Of a stretch of 64,000 nt of DNA, positions 1 through 9,557 are shown one piece after another (the first letter of the stretch is position 1; the number at the start of each line of letters is the position of its first letter). The translations under genes were made by a program, and so were the position numbers. This DNA comes from Notospermus geniculatus (taxonomy: Eukaryota > Nemertea > Pilidiophora > Heteronemertea > Lineidae): contig NMRB01000101.1 in NCBI GenBank assembly GCA_002633025.1, positions 438,428 through 502,427 of the forward strand, in the 5' to 3' direction. The notes beneath the pieces were generated by a model that was not told where the DNA came from, ran no database searches, and saw only the letters and a list, made by a program, of their open reading frames with translations.

Positions 1-649
1 AAAAACCCCACTTCAAACACATCCAACTGCAACAATTCCGAAACATCACCATGCATTAATTGTTTTCGCGCGTTTGTTGCATGCACGGTGTGGTGCGTGG
101 AGGGACTGTCTCTCCGCGCAACATTTGCAAAACAAATCGAAAACGTGTTTACAACATGTTGTGTGACTAAATGTTGCACGCGCGGTGTGGACAACCCCAA
201 AACTCAAGCTGCAACATTCCGAAAACAGCAGTTTTCGAAACGTTCCGTTGCAGAAATGTTTTGGGAAATTATGTTGCAGATGGTGTGCGGTACATCAACA
301 CTAGCCTACAGAAGGCCTAATAGTCGTGCATGCAGACTTCGAACTTGCAGGGATGATAGCCTACATGTACATCACACATACGTACGGTACAGATGTGGAG
401 GAGACATCACTTTTGGGTAGCCTACTAACTGGAATAATTTTACGATGACAATCATGTATGTTGTATTTTGTCACCTTTTCATTGATTGATTGACTCACTG
501 ACTACATAGTTCACTGCCGCGGGAGTCAATAGTATATAAAGGCTCCCGTTCCATAGAGTCCACATTTTCACGGTTTCTGCAAGGTTCACGGGCGCGTGCC
601 AATTGACATGTTTCACGGGTGAACCCAAGAATCTGGGCATTTAATGTAT
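1..649. other. Gene-free left edge
   Basis: No convincing coding region is seen. The stretch has repeated G+T-rich words such as tgttgcacgcg and tttgcaaaacaaa and looks like host repeat. The only site of note is a TATA-like sequence at 533-540. No ORF of useful length follows it on the plus strand, because the first ATG at about 609 is followed almost at once by a stop. Confidence 0.4.
533..540 (+). promoter_or_regulatory. TATA-box-like site
   Basis: TATATAAA followed by GG, a strong match to a TATA box in plus orientation. No plus-strand gene is visible directly downstream, so it may be a relic promoter or chance. Confidence 0.25.
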
Positions 650-1324
650 TTACAAGGTTTTCATCATATACCAGGAGTGATTCTCCTCAAAGTAAGCAGT
701 CCTGCAAGACTGTAGTATAAACCAAAGGCCATCACCTTGAATCAGGGTGATGTGATAGCCATCTCTCTCGACCCGACGGACTAAACTCTCATCAAATGTT
801 TCTTTGTAACGAGTTACAACAACAGGGACAACAATGATTCCCGCACACTCTGACAACTCAATCTGATAGTTTTTGGCAAAATCAAAGGTCCTTTGAATGC
901 TGTCGGGTGGGCAGTCCACCACGCAGGCAGACAGATTTTCCTGTGGTAATTCCCAACACACACCTGCTGCCAGTGATGCAAAGTTCGGACGGAAGGTCTT
1001 GAGATGACGTAGACATCGAAGAGGCGTCATGGTTGTCACTCTCGGCATTTTCCATATTTCATCCATTGTGAAAGGGCCGTAATCTTCAGAGTCGTCGGGT
1101 AACGATTTGTTCAGAATGTACAGCGATTTGTCTGCATACCAATTGCCTGGTGATATCAACGTGCCGTGATGATATAACGAGAGAACCTCACTGTATCTGT
1201 TTGGCCCACAAACGTAGACGCCATCCACCTTCACGTTCCCCTCGGGTCGAAAGGCTTGGAAAAGGGCGTGATTCAGCGTGGCTCTGACCGAACAGGGTAA
1301 CGATGTGTATGCTTTCACTTCCAT
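650..1324 (-). CDS. Unrecognised viral-type protein, paralogue of the 1853-2905 gene
   Basis: 224 codons from a true ATG, intronless. I do not recognise the family. Its central and C-terminal parts align by eye with the neighbouring protein at 1853-2905. Both have a KSLYILNKS / GVLYVLNNS segment, then an acidic stretch, a LRHLKTF / LLDKF segment, and a hydrophobic strand plus tyrosine-arginine motif (IIVVPVVVTRY versus LVAVPITIYRY), ending with a strand-rich region. That points to a tandem duplication with divergence. No signal peptide or membrane segment is seen. Both genes lie on the minus strand, separated by about 530 bp holding an inverted-repeat element. Function unknown. Confidence 0.6.
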   Translation of the reverse strand: MEVKAYTSLPCSVRATLNHALFQAFRPEGNVKVDGVYVCGPNRYSEVLSLYHHGTLISPGNWYADKSLYILNKSLPDDSEDYGPFTMDEIWKMPRVTTMTPLRCLRHLKTFRPNFASLAAGVCWELPQENLSACVVDCPPDSIQRTFDFAKNYQIELSECAGIIVVPVVVTRYKETFDESLVRRVERDGYHITLIQGDGLWFILQSCRTAYFEENHSWYMMKTL

Positions 1325-1344
1325 TGCTGAAATGAAATATCCGT

Positions 1345-1580
1345 TATTTTACAGAAAATCTGTGCAGCAGAGTCCCCAGTACTGGATCTGTAAAATTACA
1401 GACTTAAAAACAGAGATTTGACTGGAGGCTGACCAAATTATATTTTCATACTGCTCTCAGAAGGCATCATAATGGGATGTCCAATGGAGTCCAACTAATA
1501 CAGGAAAACATGAATCATACCATATGTAAATTTACAGAAAGTGCTGGGGACTCTGCTTCAGGCAATTTCTGTAAAATTAC
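1345..1580. repeat. Short inverted-repeat element (MITE-like)
   Basis: The left arm contains tattttacag...gcagagtccccagta and the right arm contains its reverse complement with few changes (gtgctggggactctgctt...ctgtaaaatta). The element is about 236 bp with no coding capacity and sits between the two paralogous genes. Confidence 0.5.
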
Positions 1581-1601
1581 TGTTGTAAAATTAATAATTT
1601 C

Positions 1602-1741
1602 TAACAGTGTAGGATATCTGCGGGGATCTTGGCTAGTTCTCTGATCAACACCTCGTCCGCTGGTTCAGTTTCCGACTTCAGTACCGGTATGTCAAAGCCA
1701 GCCTGAAGGTTTTGGGTGAATTCAGATACTGAATTCCCTCT
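1602..1741 (-). pseudogene. Short coding-looking fragment (about 45 codons)
   Basis: On the minus strand an open stretch of about 45 codons ends at a stop near 1603. Its composition looks coding: acidic, with segments such as FDIPVLKSETEPADE and LIRELAKIPADI. It is closed upstream by an in-frame TAG and has no ATG. It could be a last exon (several AG acceptors precede it) or a remnant. No family recognised. Confidence 0.25.
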
Positions 1742-1852
1742 GTTCTAATATTAATTCGCACCACTGTACAAGGATGGCGCCACCTCACCAATCTCGCTGG
1801 CCGAAAATGGAATGAACAGTTTTCGAGAAAAAACAAAATTCATGGGGTGATT

Positions 1853-2905
1853 TTAGGACTGCGACTGATGGAGGTCGACAATTGTTTTGTGCATTATCAG
1901 AGCTGTTTCGGTATTGTACACGTCACCAATTTTCAGCGCGGTGGTTGCCATGTAGTTTGCACCTTCCTCGCCGATTTTTATCAGGAATACTGGCGAGTCT
2001 GCGGTTCCCGAAGAGACATCGATTGTCAGTTCGTCGCTTAGCTCTTCGGGTACTTTACCGTAGCGATAGATAGTGATCGGTACGGCGACCAAGCCTTTGC
2101 ACTTGCTCCATGCTTCTCTTCGAAATCGCTTGACGAAGTCTAAAATACCTTCAAATATGTCCTTCAGTTTATCGTCTTCTGCGAGTAATTGTTCGTCGAA
2201 TTCCATCAAATGTCCCATTTTGGCAAACTTGTCGAGCAGCTGTGGCAGATCCTCAAACTTGATGAGGTCGGGCAGTTTGTAGGCGTACATCATGTCTTGG
2301 TTGAACACGAATGTTGGTGATCGGTTACCGTTCCGCATGCTGTTGTTCAACACGTACAATACACCGGTATCGTAGTCGAGATATTTGTTGTCTTCCACTT
2401 CCTTCACGGAGTGGTGTTGTACCTCGCGTAGGTGTGCAATCATCTTGTTGTACTCGCGTAAGTTATTCACCTGCTCTTCGGTCAATTCTTCGATTTCACT
2501 CTTTGGTATGAAACCGCCCCACACCTCTACGAATCGGACATTTTCGTCGCCATACCTACAGCCGGGATATTCGGGTATGGTGTTGTACATACGAACGTTC
2601 CCGGCGATATGCTTCATGGTGGCAATGATGTTGGAGTCCAAGGTGTCTGCGAGCACGTCGACCGCATTTTCCTGTTGATCATTTGTCACTCTGTAGATGG
2701 GCGATTCTTCGTTCGGTTCCAAGAAATCAACGGGAATGATTTTCAAATTGAACGGTCGTACAATGATTTCACTGTGGGGCACGGCAGTATCGACATACTT
2801 GACTAAAATGCATTCATTCGCACTTCCAATCAGACGTCTAATTATGTCGATGTGTCTTACTATCGGTAGATTGGTGAGTCTCATGGATAGAATGTTGGTA
2901 GTCAT
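1853..2905 (-). CDS. Unrecognised viral-type protein, larger paralogue of the 650-1324 gene
   Basis: 350 codons if started at the first ATG (2905). The open frame extends further upstream only by way of a GTG, and a TATA-like site lies 70 bp upstream of the ATG, which supports this start. The protein is mixed alpha/beta without obvious membrane segments. Residues around 60-90 carry a VKYVDTAVPHSEIIVRPF strand region. The C-terminal half is homologous by eye to the 224-aa protein next door. It is intronless and has no recognised domain. Function unknown. Confidence 0.6.
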   Translation of the reverse strand: MTTNILSMRLTNLPIVRHIDIIRRLIGSANECILVKYVDTAVPHSEIIVRPFNLKIIPVDFLEPNEESPIYRVTNDQQENAVDVLADTLDSNIIATMKHIAGNVRMYNTIPEYPGCRYGDENVRFVEVWGGFIPKSEIEELTEEQVNNLREYNKMIAHLREVQHHSVKEVEDNKYLDYDTGVLYVLNNSMRNGNRSPTFVFNQDMMYAYKLPDLIKFEDLPQLLDKFAKMGHLMEFDEQLLAEDDKLKDIFEGILDFVKRFRREAWSKCKGLVAVPITIYRYGKVPEELSDELTIDVSSGTADSPVFLIKIGEEGANYMATTALKIGDVYNTETALIMHKTIVDLHQSQS

Positions 2906-2971
2906 TTTCACATGGTTTGTCGCAACTAAACTCTGTCGCAGGAATCGTCCGACACCTATCAGAATCGACCT

Positions 2972-2978
2972 TTTTATA
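2972..2978 (-). promoter_or_regulatory. TATA box of the 1853-2905 gene
   Basis: Minus-strand TATAAAA about 70 bp upstream of the ATG at 2905. The position and orientation fit a core promoter. Confidence 0.4.
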
Positions 2979-3094
2979 AGTAAAAAAAACACTCGGATAC
3001 GGACTGATACTCCAGGGAACACTTGTACACATCCGTCACCGAGATGTCTGCCCCGAATCGTGGAAGAAACCGGCAGGGACGAAACTGATACATG

Positions 3095-3636
3095 TAGGCC
3101 TACCTAGAAATCACCAACGGGAAGCAAATGTGAAAAATCAGAATCAGGTCGGACGGCACATTGCCGGCCAACACATTCATTCCGACATCGTCTCCATGCC
3201 AGAAACTACCGATGATAAGTGCCAGCCTGAAAAGACCGGGGTTGGGGTCGAAAATGTGCAAGACTCTGGAAGTTGGTTTACGACTTGGTACCTGAGACTT
3301 ACTATAGATGGCAGAGGTGGCTTTGCCATTGCATACAGTGACAACATGAAGATGCAATATTACTCATCATTTTTTGAAGAATTTCATCAAATGTCAACAT
3401 TTGATACAAAATTCATGAGTTCAGGGTTACTAGCGCCATTTGTTGTGAGTCTGACTACTGTTAGTAGCCCAATAGCAAGCTGCCTCTAGGAGTGACAGGT
3501 GATGTGGTGCCTTTTAAACCCGAGGTCGGTCTTCACTTCTCAATACAGCCGGTGCCACTCCAACGGAACAAACTTTTGGTACTGCATTTTTGTCGTACGT
3601 GTTGCTGCCGCTACAATTTGAGTGACCTTGTTGTAT
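3095..3636. other. Gene-free interval with a retroelement-tail-like motif
   Basis: No coding region is supported. At about 3228-3256 there is cctgaaaagaccgg..ttggggtcgaaaa. This CTGA(A)..GA - hairpin - GAAA arrangement also occurs at 28716 and in both arms of the insertion at 55033-55394. In many invertebrate genomes such hairpins sit near the ends of Penelope-like or SINE-type retroelements. Confidence 0.3.
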
Positions 3637-4866
3637 CTAGATGTCAATATCGGCAAATAATTTATTAGGCATCGAAACAGAAGTGTCGTCTAATACCTTT
3701 ACCACGTAAAGACCGTCTCTACTGTTCCTCTCGACTCTATATATGGAGAAGTTTACGTCCATGTCCATGATTGTTCGTCTATTGATTCCCAGGTGATCGT
3801 GGGCAAAATTCACGTCCAACTTTTCATTACCGAAGCTTATTCCATACTTGATTGGATTCAGCGTAGAGAAAAGTTTGAAACGAAATTTAGAATCCGGCAC
3901 CTTACAGCTCACCCTTGTCAACTCACCCTCGTATAGAGGGAGTAACGTACGGTCTCTCTGTACCGCAAATTCAGTTTGACGCATCAGTAAACAGCACACA
4001 CAAGTAAATATGCGTTCATCGTCCCTCGAAGGGTTTTCGTCCTTCGCCAAGTTATTTGCTCTCGAGTCGCCTGTCCCGTGCTCATCATTTAGACTCTTGG
4101 CCTTTTGAATGTACCTATGGAGACAATTGACCAGAGAATCCAAATAGGCGTTCCACATAGCGGGTGTCGTGATTGCGTGTATGAGGTATTTCAAGCTGGT
4201 CACGACGGAATTTGGCATGATAACCGGGCCACAAGAACCTACGCCGGGAAAATAATGAGTCTTGTACAGACATTCTTCTCCCCTACAGCATCTCAAGTCT
4301 AAAGCCCGTTTGATGTCGTGGATTCTCTCGTCTGAGTCTGTCGGTTCACTTCCCATTGCCAACATTCGCCTTGCAATTGAATGTCTAACATTACTAGTGA
4401 AGTACCTATCGGATCTGTCCGGGTTTAAATTGAACGGGATGTCTTCTATACAGTAGGTAGTGTCTGCAACCCGACCTACGCAATCCAACGTGACATTCGG
4501 AAGACTGGCTGTGGCTGTGATTTTGTCTAATTTGGTGACGTGGTTCAGCACGCGGATGTGAGCATCGACTTCACCCCGGTTATCGTAGGTAGTGCTGTCG
4601 CCGGCACCTCTTCCAACTACATAATCCAAATCGGTGCCCTTGTTTGTGACCAAAGAATATTCGCATTTGGAACCTGTCTGTGCATCTTGGGAATTTTGTT
4701 CCAACCGCACGCTTTCCAAAGTGTCATTTATTCTTCTAGCGGGTTGGATCAGAACTTTGTCCATCAGTTCCTCGTCTATCACCAGGGGAAAGGAAGAGGT
4801 ATCCCCGTCTTCAATCGGCTGTTCAGATGTATTACCGGTAGGCCTACTGTGTTTCTTCTCCTCCAT
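3637..4866 (-). CDS. Unrecognised cysteine-rich viral-type protein (409 aa)
   Basis: 409 codons from ATG, intronless. The N-terminal 60 residues are polar. The middle holds cysteine-rich segments (CCRGEEC...YFPGVGSCG around residues 195-215 and FTCVCCLLMRQ around residue 290). The C-terminus is strand-rich and ends in acidic residues. An FxC(G/C)xL..R region with a preceding acidic stretch is also found in the 9558-11180 product, so the two may be distantly related. The start codon lies only 4 bp from the divergent ATG at 4871, so the two genes share an extremely short intergenic space. No recognised family. Confidence 0.6.
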   Translation of the reverse strand: MEEKKHSRPTGNTSEQPIEDGDTSSFPLVIDEELMDKVLIQPARRINDTLESVRLEQNSQDAQTGSKCEYSLVTNKGTDLDYVVGRGAGDSTTYDNRGEVDAHIRVLNHVTKLDKITATASLPNVTLDCVGRVADTTYCIEDIPFNLNPDRSDRYFTSNVRHSIARRMLAMGSEPTDSDERIHDIKRALDLRCCRGEECLYKTHYFPGVGSCGPVIMPNSVVTSLKYLIHAITTPAMWNAYLDSLVNCLHRYIQKAKSLNDEHGTGDSRANNLAKDENPSRDDERIFTCVCCLLMRQTEFAVQRDRTLLPLYEGELTRVSCKVPDSKFRFKLFSTLNPIKYGISFGNEKLDVNFAHDHLGINRRTIMDMDVNFSIYRVERNSRDGLYVVKVLDDTSVSMPNKLFADIDI

Positions 4867-4870
4867 AATT

Positions 4871-6013
4871 ATGTACGTTATAGGATCGTGGGATGGTACC
4901 GTCTTGGCTTATCAAAAAAATGACCAAACCGACCCCTGCAACGGATTGACTTTCACAATCTGGAGCGATGGATTGTTGATAGATAGACATGTGCCTTGGT
5001 ATGGGAACAGAGAGAAAATATGGACACGGGTGTACTTCACCCATTGTATAAATAGGCGCCAGGTACTTATTCAGAGATGGAACGAATTTGTACGCGGGGA
5101 ATATTCTCTGGACATTTTGGACGTTAATGAAATGACTATGGTGGCCGGAAAGGTCATTAATCGCCAACCTTGCGTGGTACCTAATTGCAGAGTGCTTAAC
5201 ACAGGAGTTATTGATCCAGAATACGAAGAACCGGTATATCCCACGTACGATGGGGAGGTGATTACGGAAAGCAAAATACTCACCGAAGACCAAGAAAACA
5301 ACTGTGAAGTTGGTGAGGATTTTGAAGATTTTACAGTGAACCTATACGACGTAAATTTACGGGCCGTTTTTAGCGTAAGAACAGAAGGGTTTGATCTCAT
5401 GTGCATAAACAGAACGGTATACTCTCCAGAACTTAGAACATCTGCCAAGGAAAAGTATGTCGTCACTTGGAAAGAGGGCGCGAGCAAAATTATAACCGAT
5501 AATGAACTTGTTAACGTCACATTTTACAATGCTTCCTCGTTCTTGGTCGACTTTTATGACGTTAAAACGGGTCGATCGCACTCATGGTTACTGACCGTTC
5601 CGAGTCACACTTTCGTGGATGAAGAGGCCAGATACAGTTTAGAATATCGCCCATACGTAGGCCTACAGACAAACTCTTCACAATTCCCTGACGGCAAAGA
5701 GTTTCTTCATCTCGAGAACTGGTGCGAGAAAGTTGATTTATCTTTACACGTTTGGTTACTACAAGGTCAGTACAACACCAATACCGGAAGATGGCAACAT
5801 CTGAAGTCTGTGAATCGAAAGATCAAAACAGAGAAGAGCCAATCTTCGATTTTGGCGGAACTAGACCCAAGCATTGTCACGATAGAGAAGCACATGTCTC
5901 TGAAGATCGACCGTCTGAAGAATGGACCTCCGGATCTCAGTTTCAAGGGGGGCAAAAGAGGGAGAAGATGGCGACAAGTGGTCAGTCGACGCCGGGACCA
6001 TCAGGTCCTCTGA
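4871..6013 (+). CDS. Unrecognised viral-type protein (380 aa)
   Basis: 380 codons from the ATG at 4871. The open frame extends upstream only in the shadow of the opposite gene. The protein is rich in predicted strands, has N-glycosylation-type sequons (NVT, NAS around residues 216-222) and a basic C-terminus (KGGKRGRRWRQ). No clear signal peptide or TM is seen. A TATAAATA lies inside the ORF at about 5046, so a shorter product starting near 5129 is possible. The 3' end overlaps the next gene in another frame. No family recognised. Confidence 0.55.
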   Translation: MYVIGSWDGTVLAYQKNDQTDPCNGLTFTIWSDGLLIDRHVPWYGNREKIWTRVYFTHCINRRQVLIQRWNEFVRGEYSLDILDVNEMTMVAGKVINRQPCVVPNCRVLNTGVIDPEYEEPVYPTYDGEVITESKILTEDQENNCEVGEDFEDFTVNLYDVNLRAVFSVRTEGFDLMCINRTVYSPELRTSAKEKYVVTWKEGASKIITDNELVNVTFYNASSFLVDFYDVKTGRSHSWLLTVPSHTFVDEEARYSLEYRPYVGLQTNSSQFPDGKEFLHLENWCEKVDLSLHVWLLQGQYNTNTGRWQHLKSVNRKIKTEKSQSSILAELDPSIVTIEKHMSLKIDRLKNGPPDLSFKGGKRGRRWRQVVSRRRDHQVL

Positions 6014-6498
6014 TGTTCCGCTCAGCCGGATCAAACCATCAGTTCCCAGCCAGTAACAGAACAAGACGCAGAAACGTACTAGCCGGTGACTTGAGAGGTC
6101 AAATAGAGGCGTTGGAACAGAGGTTTGGTCGGGCAGGGGACGAAGCTTACATGATACGCGATGTGTACCGACAAGTGGCCACGGACTTGATGTGCCAACA
6201 ACAATTAGAAGAAGACAAGGTGGATGCCGCCACCCAGTGCAGGTTGGAGTCTTACATACGATCATCAACAAAAGCAGACAAGAAGTTTCAAACAAGAAAA
6301 CAACAAACTTTATTTGTTACAAAACTAACAGAAACCCAGAGAGAGTATGCCGAAATGAGGCAACTACAAGCAGTGATTAAATCCACTATTGCAGATATGA
6401 AAAAAGTCAATGAAATTTACACTAAAATGGGTCTCGGTGTAGATTCCTTTTCCGAAAACGTCGATGATTTAGACGACGAATTTTTTTGGAATGGATGA
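5791..6498 (+). CDS. Unrecognised small structural-type protein with coiled coil
   Basis: 235 codons from the first ATG (5791). A second in-frame ATG at 5968, with almost the same flanks (gaagATGGC.ACA), would give 176 aa and cut the overlap with the preceding ORF from 223 to 46 bp. The N-terminus is polar and disordered. The middle and C-terminal parts are helical and coiled-coil-like (LRGQIEALEQRF; QREYAEMRQLQAVIKSTI). The tail is very acidic (DDLDDEFF). The stop overlaps the next ATG in the arrangement ATGGATGA. Function unknown. Confidence 0.5.
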   Translation: MATSEVCESKDQNREEPIFDFGGTRPKHCHDREAHVSEDRPSEEWTSGSQFQGGQKREKMATSGQSTPGPSGPLMFRSAGSNHQFPASNRTRRRNVLAGDLRGQIEALEQRFGRAGDEAYMIRDVYRQVATDLMCQQQLEEDKVDAATQCRLESYIRSSTKADKKFQTRKQQTLFVTKLTETQREYAEMRQLQAVIKSTIADMKKVNEIYTKMGLGVDSFSENVDDLDDEFFWNG

Positions 6499-6845
6499 AA
6501 TGAAACAATCCTTGGTCAACAGCTCTGTACTTGGTGCCGGTAGTAATTCTGTCGCCCTCGACGACATTCAACTGGTTCATCCCATTTTCCGGAAAGAATA
6601 CGACGGTCTCTCAAAGTCCGCAGCTGCACAGCGACGTGGCTTCAGGCCGTGATGTTCAGAGCTCGAAACGGGTGTTGACTATCGGCCTAGGTTCAACTGT
6701 TAACTCTTTGGCGACAAATCTCGCGTTGTGGCACACAGCGATGGACAAAACCGACTATAGGCCTACAGTTTTGGACTTTGTGAAAAAAGAACTCGCTTTC
6801 ACCAACAATCATATTGGTACACAACTTGTTTCGGTGGAATTTTGA
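6491..6845 (+). pseudogene. Small gene apparently split by a frameshift
   Basis: An ATG at 6491 opens a 53-codon frame ending at 6652, and the next frame over stays open from there to 6845. Each part looks coding: the first contains DDIQLVHPIFRKEYDG, the second VLTIGLGSTVNSLATNLALW and DFVKKELAF. The second part lacks an ATG near its start. A one-base shift between 6600 and 6660 would connect them. This could be a mutation, an assembly error, or a programmed frameshift. It follows the preceding gene with overlapping stop/start. No family recognised. Confidence 0.35.
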
Positions 6846-7078
6846 TTCATATTTCTTATTTTGTATAGAATGGCGAAAAAATTGTGATCATTACAAAACA
6901 CCGGGACACAATCGGCAGTGCTGAAATAGGCTAAGCCTTCTTGAGGGAACTTCCGTTGACATGCGAGGCAAACAACTTCTACGTCGTTACAGTCACTTGC
7001 TGACGCCTCCTGTTTTTTCTGCATTCCAGCAAATGATTTTTGCGACCGACGCTTGTTCTGAGCCTTTTCCCGCACCAT
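6809..7078 (-). CDS. Possible small cysteine-containing protein
   Basis: 89 codons from ATG. The N-terminus is basic (KAQNKRRSQKSF). The second half has CLAC...DC...FCNDH spacing that could bind zinc. It overlaps the end of the preceding plus-strand ORF by 37 bp. No recognised family, and a chance ORF cannot be excluded. Confidence 0.3.
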   Translation of the reverse strand: MVREKAQNKRRSQKSFAGMQKKQEASASDCNDVEVVCLACQRKFPQEGLAYFSTADCVPVFCNDHNFFAILYKIRNMNQNSTETSCVPI

Positions 7079-7205
7079 TCGCAGCGTTTATAAACACCAG
7101 AAAATGGGCGAAACATCTGAAAGGAATCGACGAGTAAGCTGTGTTTCCACGAGGCGTTTGCGGGCGCAAATCTGCATCCTGTCTTCGCCTAAAACATGTG
7201 GAAAG

Positions 7206-7327
7206 CTGGACCCATATTCATAAAACTCTGCTGGGCTTAGTTGCCTGCTAATTTGCCTAGTTTGTACAGGCCAATGTACACAACTATCACCCAACTAAGC
7301 TAGCAAGGTTTTATGAATATGGGCCCA
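7206..7327. repeat. MITE with about 35-bp terminal inverted repeats
   Basis: Starts ggacccatattcataaaa and ends ttttatgaatatgggccc, with further inverted match (gggcttagttg / caactaagc). About 120 bp, noncoding. Confidence 0.7.
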
Positions 7328-7819
7328 GACCTTTTCTTTTCTAATAAGTGACAAACCCTTAGTTTTCAGGGGAAAACGTCCACAAGACGGAGTGTCGAGG
7401 AACTCACTAATAAACAACATCTGGGATGTGTAGGCGACCAGTGATAAAAATTCAAACTTGAATAAAAGTAATAGGCCTGATGTTTTTTTTCATTTCTTGA
7501 TATATGATGATTTGGTCCGCAACACCATGTTATCAGGGAATTCCAAACAGACGCCAAAATAGGTATGAAAAAATAATTGCTCACTATGACAAGCCACGTG
7601 ATCCAACATTTGATTGCCGATCTCCTTTCCACTCCGTGGAAATGAGACTGTCTGCTCTCTGTTGAAGGTGTAACGAGAACGTCATCTGTCGTCCAGTCAA
7701 GATCACCCACCAAAAACACAGGTGCATGGAGGACTGTCACAAAAAGTAAGTCGATGTTTCTCGATGTCGGAAGTAATTCTGCACAACCAAGTAGCTTCAG
7801 ACCATGATGTTGAGATTTT
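7328..7819. other. Gene-free interval
   Basis: No coding support. A stretch at about 7655-7740 (tgagactgtctgctctct...gaggactgtc) resembles 14217-14265 (tgagactgtctgccttct...gaggactgtt), so both are probably copies of one dispersed repeat. Confidence 0.35.
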
Positions 7820-8179
7820 TCATGAATGGGTTGACAGAATGAACACCTGTGTGTTGTTTCCTTCTATCCTGTGAATAACCCATTTCTCGCCGTTGAATAC
7901 TGCAGTCAAGAAAAAGGGAATCTTGGCCACTTTCCTCGGTATCTGTACCACAACCCGTTTCGGTGGACCTACGTAAGCGTCTTCTAAAAAGGCCTGTAAT
8001 AACTCAACACATGCGCAAAGGGAGCCAAGTTCGTATTTCAAAACTGTAGTCCCTGGAAAAACCCATCCGTTGTCAATTTCTACCGGTACCACTCTGTAGT
8101 TCTGGTAACGGATATACTGTTGGTAGCAGTTCGGGAACCCCAAGTTCAGGGCAATGACTTCTTGTCCTCCATATGCCAT
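7820..8179 (-). CDS. Unrecognised protein or exon (119 aa)
   Basis: 119 codons from the ATG at 8179. The frame continues upstream without stop to a pyrimidine-rich TTTCACAG acceptor-like site at about 8207, so it may be a terminal exon. The composition looks coding (ELGSLCACVELLQAFLEDA; RVVVQIPRKVAKIPF). The C-terminal strands loosely recall the end of the 650-1324 product, but the match is too weak to claim homology. Confidence 0.4.
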   Translation of the reverse strand: MAYGGQEVIALNLGFPNCYQQYIRYQNYRVVPVEIDNGWVFPGTTVLKYELGSLCACVELLQAFLEDAYVGPPKRVVVQIPRKVAKIPFFLTAVFNGEKWVIHRIEGNNTQVFILSTHS

Positions 8180-8439
8180 GGCTGTATCTGCTGCCTGCAA
8201 CAATCCCTGTGAAATTTGAATCGCAGCACTTGGGAATGAATTTAGAAACAGGGAAAATCAAGAAATAATACCATATCGGAAATAACTTTTTTACAAACCA
8301 ACTCAGATTTATGACTCGCTGATGTGAGTAATGATTTACCGGGATGGGCCAATAGGCCTAGATTTACTGCAAATAATGAACATTGAATGATGAAAAGTAC
8401 ATTCGCTGCATTCATCCAGCGTCGATGCACTCACCTTGC

Positions 8440-8561
8440 GTCGCTGGCATGCGGCAGACCGAGATTTGGGGAAAATTCTGAAGTTGATATCAATTCACAG
8501 TCAACAGAGAATATTTCGCAGTCAACTTTTGTACTAAGTAGCTTGGGGAAAAGTTCCAAAG
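8440..8561 (+). repeat. Outer partial copies of the 78-bp repeat unit
   Basis: A segment beginning cgtcgctggcatgcggcag is repeated at about 8774. It is followed by a cttggggaaaa...gtcaac unit like those inside the element that follows. It lies just outside the left inverted arm, which suggests a nested or duplicated structure. Confidence 0.5.
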
Positions 8562-9334
8562 TTAAACGGACGTGTTGAAGTGATATTTGTTTCAGTCAAT
8601 AACTTACACACTGTGGTTTGCCAAAGTAATTTTTTCCCTTGAAATTAATTTCTTCCACCAAATACATCACTTTCTAGGAAAAATATGTATTTTAGTGTTT
8701 CTGGTGTCTGGGCCAATATAGGGGCCTACGATAGTGTTCAGAATCGGACGCCAGCGTCCGACAATTTGACAGTGTTGCGTCGCTGGCATGCGGCAGACCG
8801 AGATTTGGGGAAAATTCTGAAGTTGATACCAATTCAGAGTCAACAGAGAATATTTCGCAGTCAACTTTTTACTAAGTAGCTTGGGGAAAATTCTGGAGTA
8901 TAGATACAATTCCAGAGTCAACAGAGAATATTTCGCAGTCAACATTTTACTAAGTAGCTTGGGGAAAATTCTGGAGTATAGATACAATTCCAGAGTCAAC
9001 AGAGAATATTTCGCAGTCAACTTTTGTACTAAGTAGCTTGGGGAAAATTCTGGAGTATAGATACAATTCCACGGTCAACAGAGAATATTTCGCAGTCAAC
9101 TTTTTTACTACGTACACTGTCAAATCATCGGACGCTGGCGTCCGATTCTGAACACTATCGTATATTAGCCCAGCAGAAACACTAAAATATATAGGCCCTA
9201 TTTTTCGTAGAAAGTGATGTATTTTGTTCAAGAAATTAATTTCAAGAGAAAAAATTACTTCGGCAAACCACAGTGTGTAAGTTATTGACTGAAACAAATA
9301 TCACTTTAACACGTCCGTTCAACTTTTGAACACA
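8561..9334. mobile_element. Non-autonomous DNA transposon with about 220-bp inverted arms and internal 78-bp tandem repeats
   Basis: The left arm (about 8561-8776) and right arm (about 9115-9334) are near-perfect reverse complements, beginning ttaaacggacgtgttgaag and ending ttcaacacgtccg-like. Between them four tandem units of 78-79 bp (gcttggggaaaattctgg...gtcaac) run to about 9110. The long inverted arms with internal minisatellite are typical of foldback-type elements. No transposase is visible. Confidence 0.75.
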
Positions 9335-9502
9335 TGGACATGTTATTTAGGTGTTCTGGTGTTCCATAAGTGAACACCAGTGTGATATCTTAGAACACCA
9401 GTAGAACACCTCGAATGAAACACTTATGGAACGCAGAACATGTCCATGTGTTCAAAAGTTAAACGGACGTGTTAAAGTGATATTTGTTTCAGTCAATAAC
9501 TN
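9334..9502. repeat. Palindromic junction ending in an N
   Basis: caacttttgaacacatggac near 9330 and its reverse complement near 9430-9462 form an inverted repeat. The right side repeats the transposon end sequence (gttaaacggacgtgtt...cagtcaataact) and then meets a single N at 9502, after which coding sequence of the next gene begins. It is probably a partial second copy of the element and an assembly join. Confidence 0.55.
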
Positions 9503-9557
9503 ACAAAAAATGACTTCGTTGGAAAGGCAGACAACATTTCCTTGCAAAAGATCGACC

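Noticed and set aside
88-420. 110-codon open frame at the left edge
   Set aside because: Starts at GTG, has poor composition and repeat words, and shows no homology signal.
8667-9297. Open frames inside the transposon with repeated YSLLTLELYLYSRIF-like peptides
   Set aside because: They are translations of the 78-bp tandem repeat, not a protein gene.
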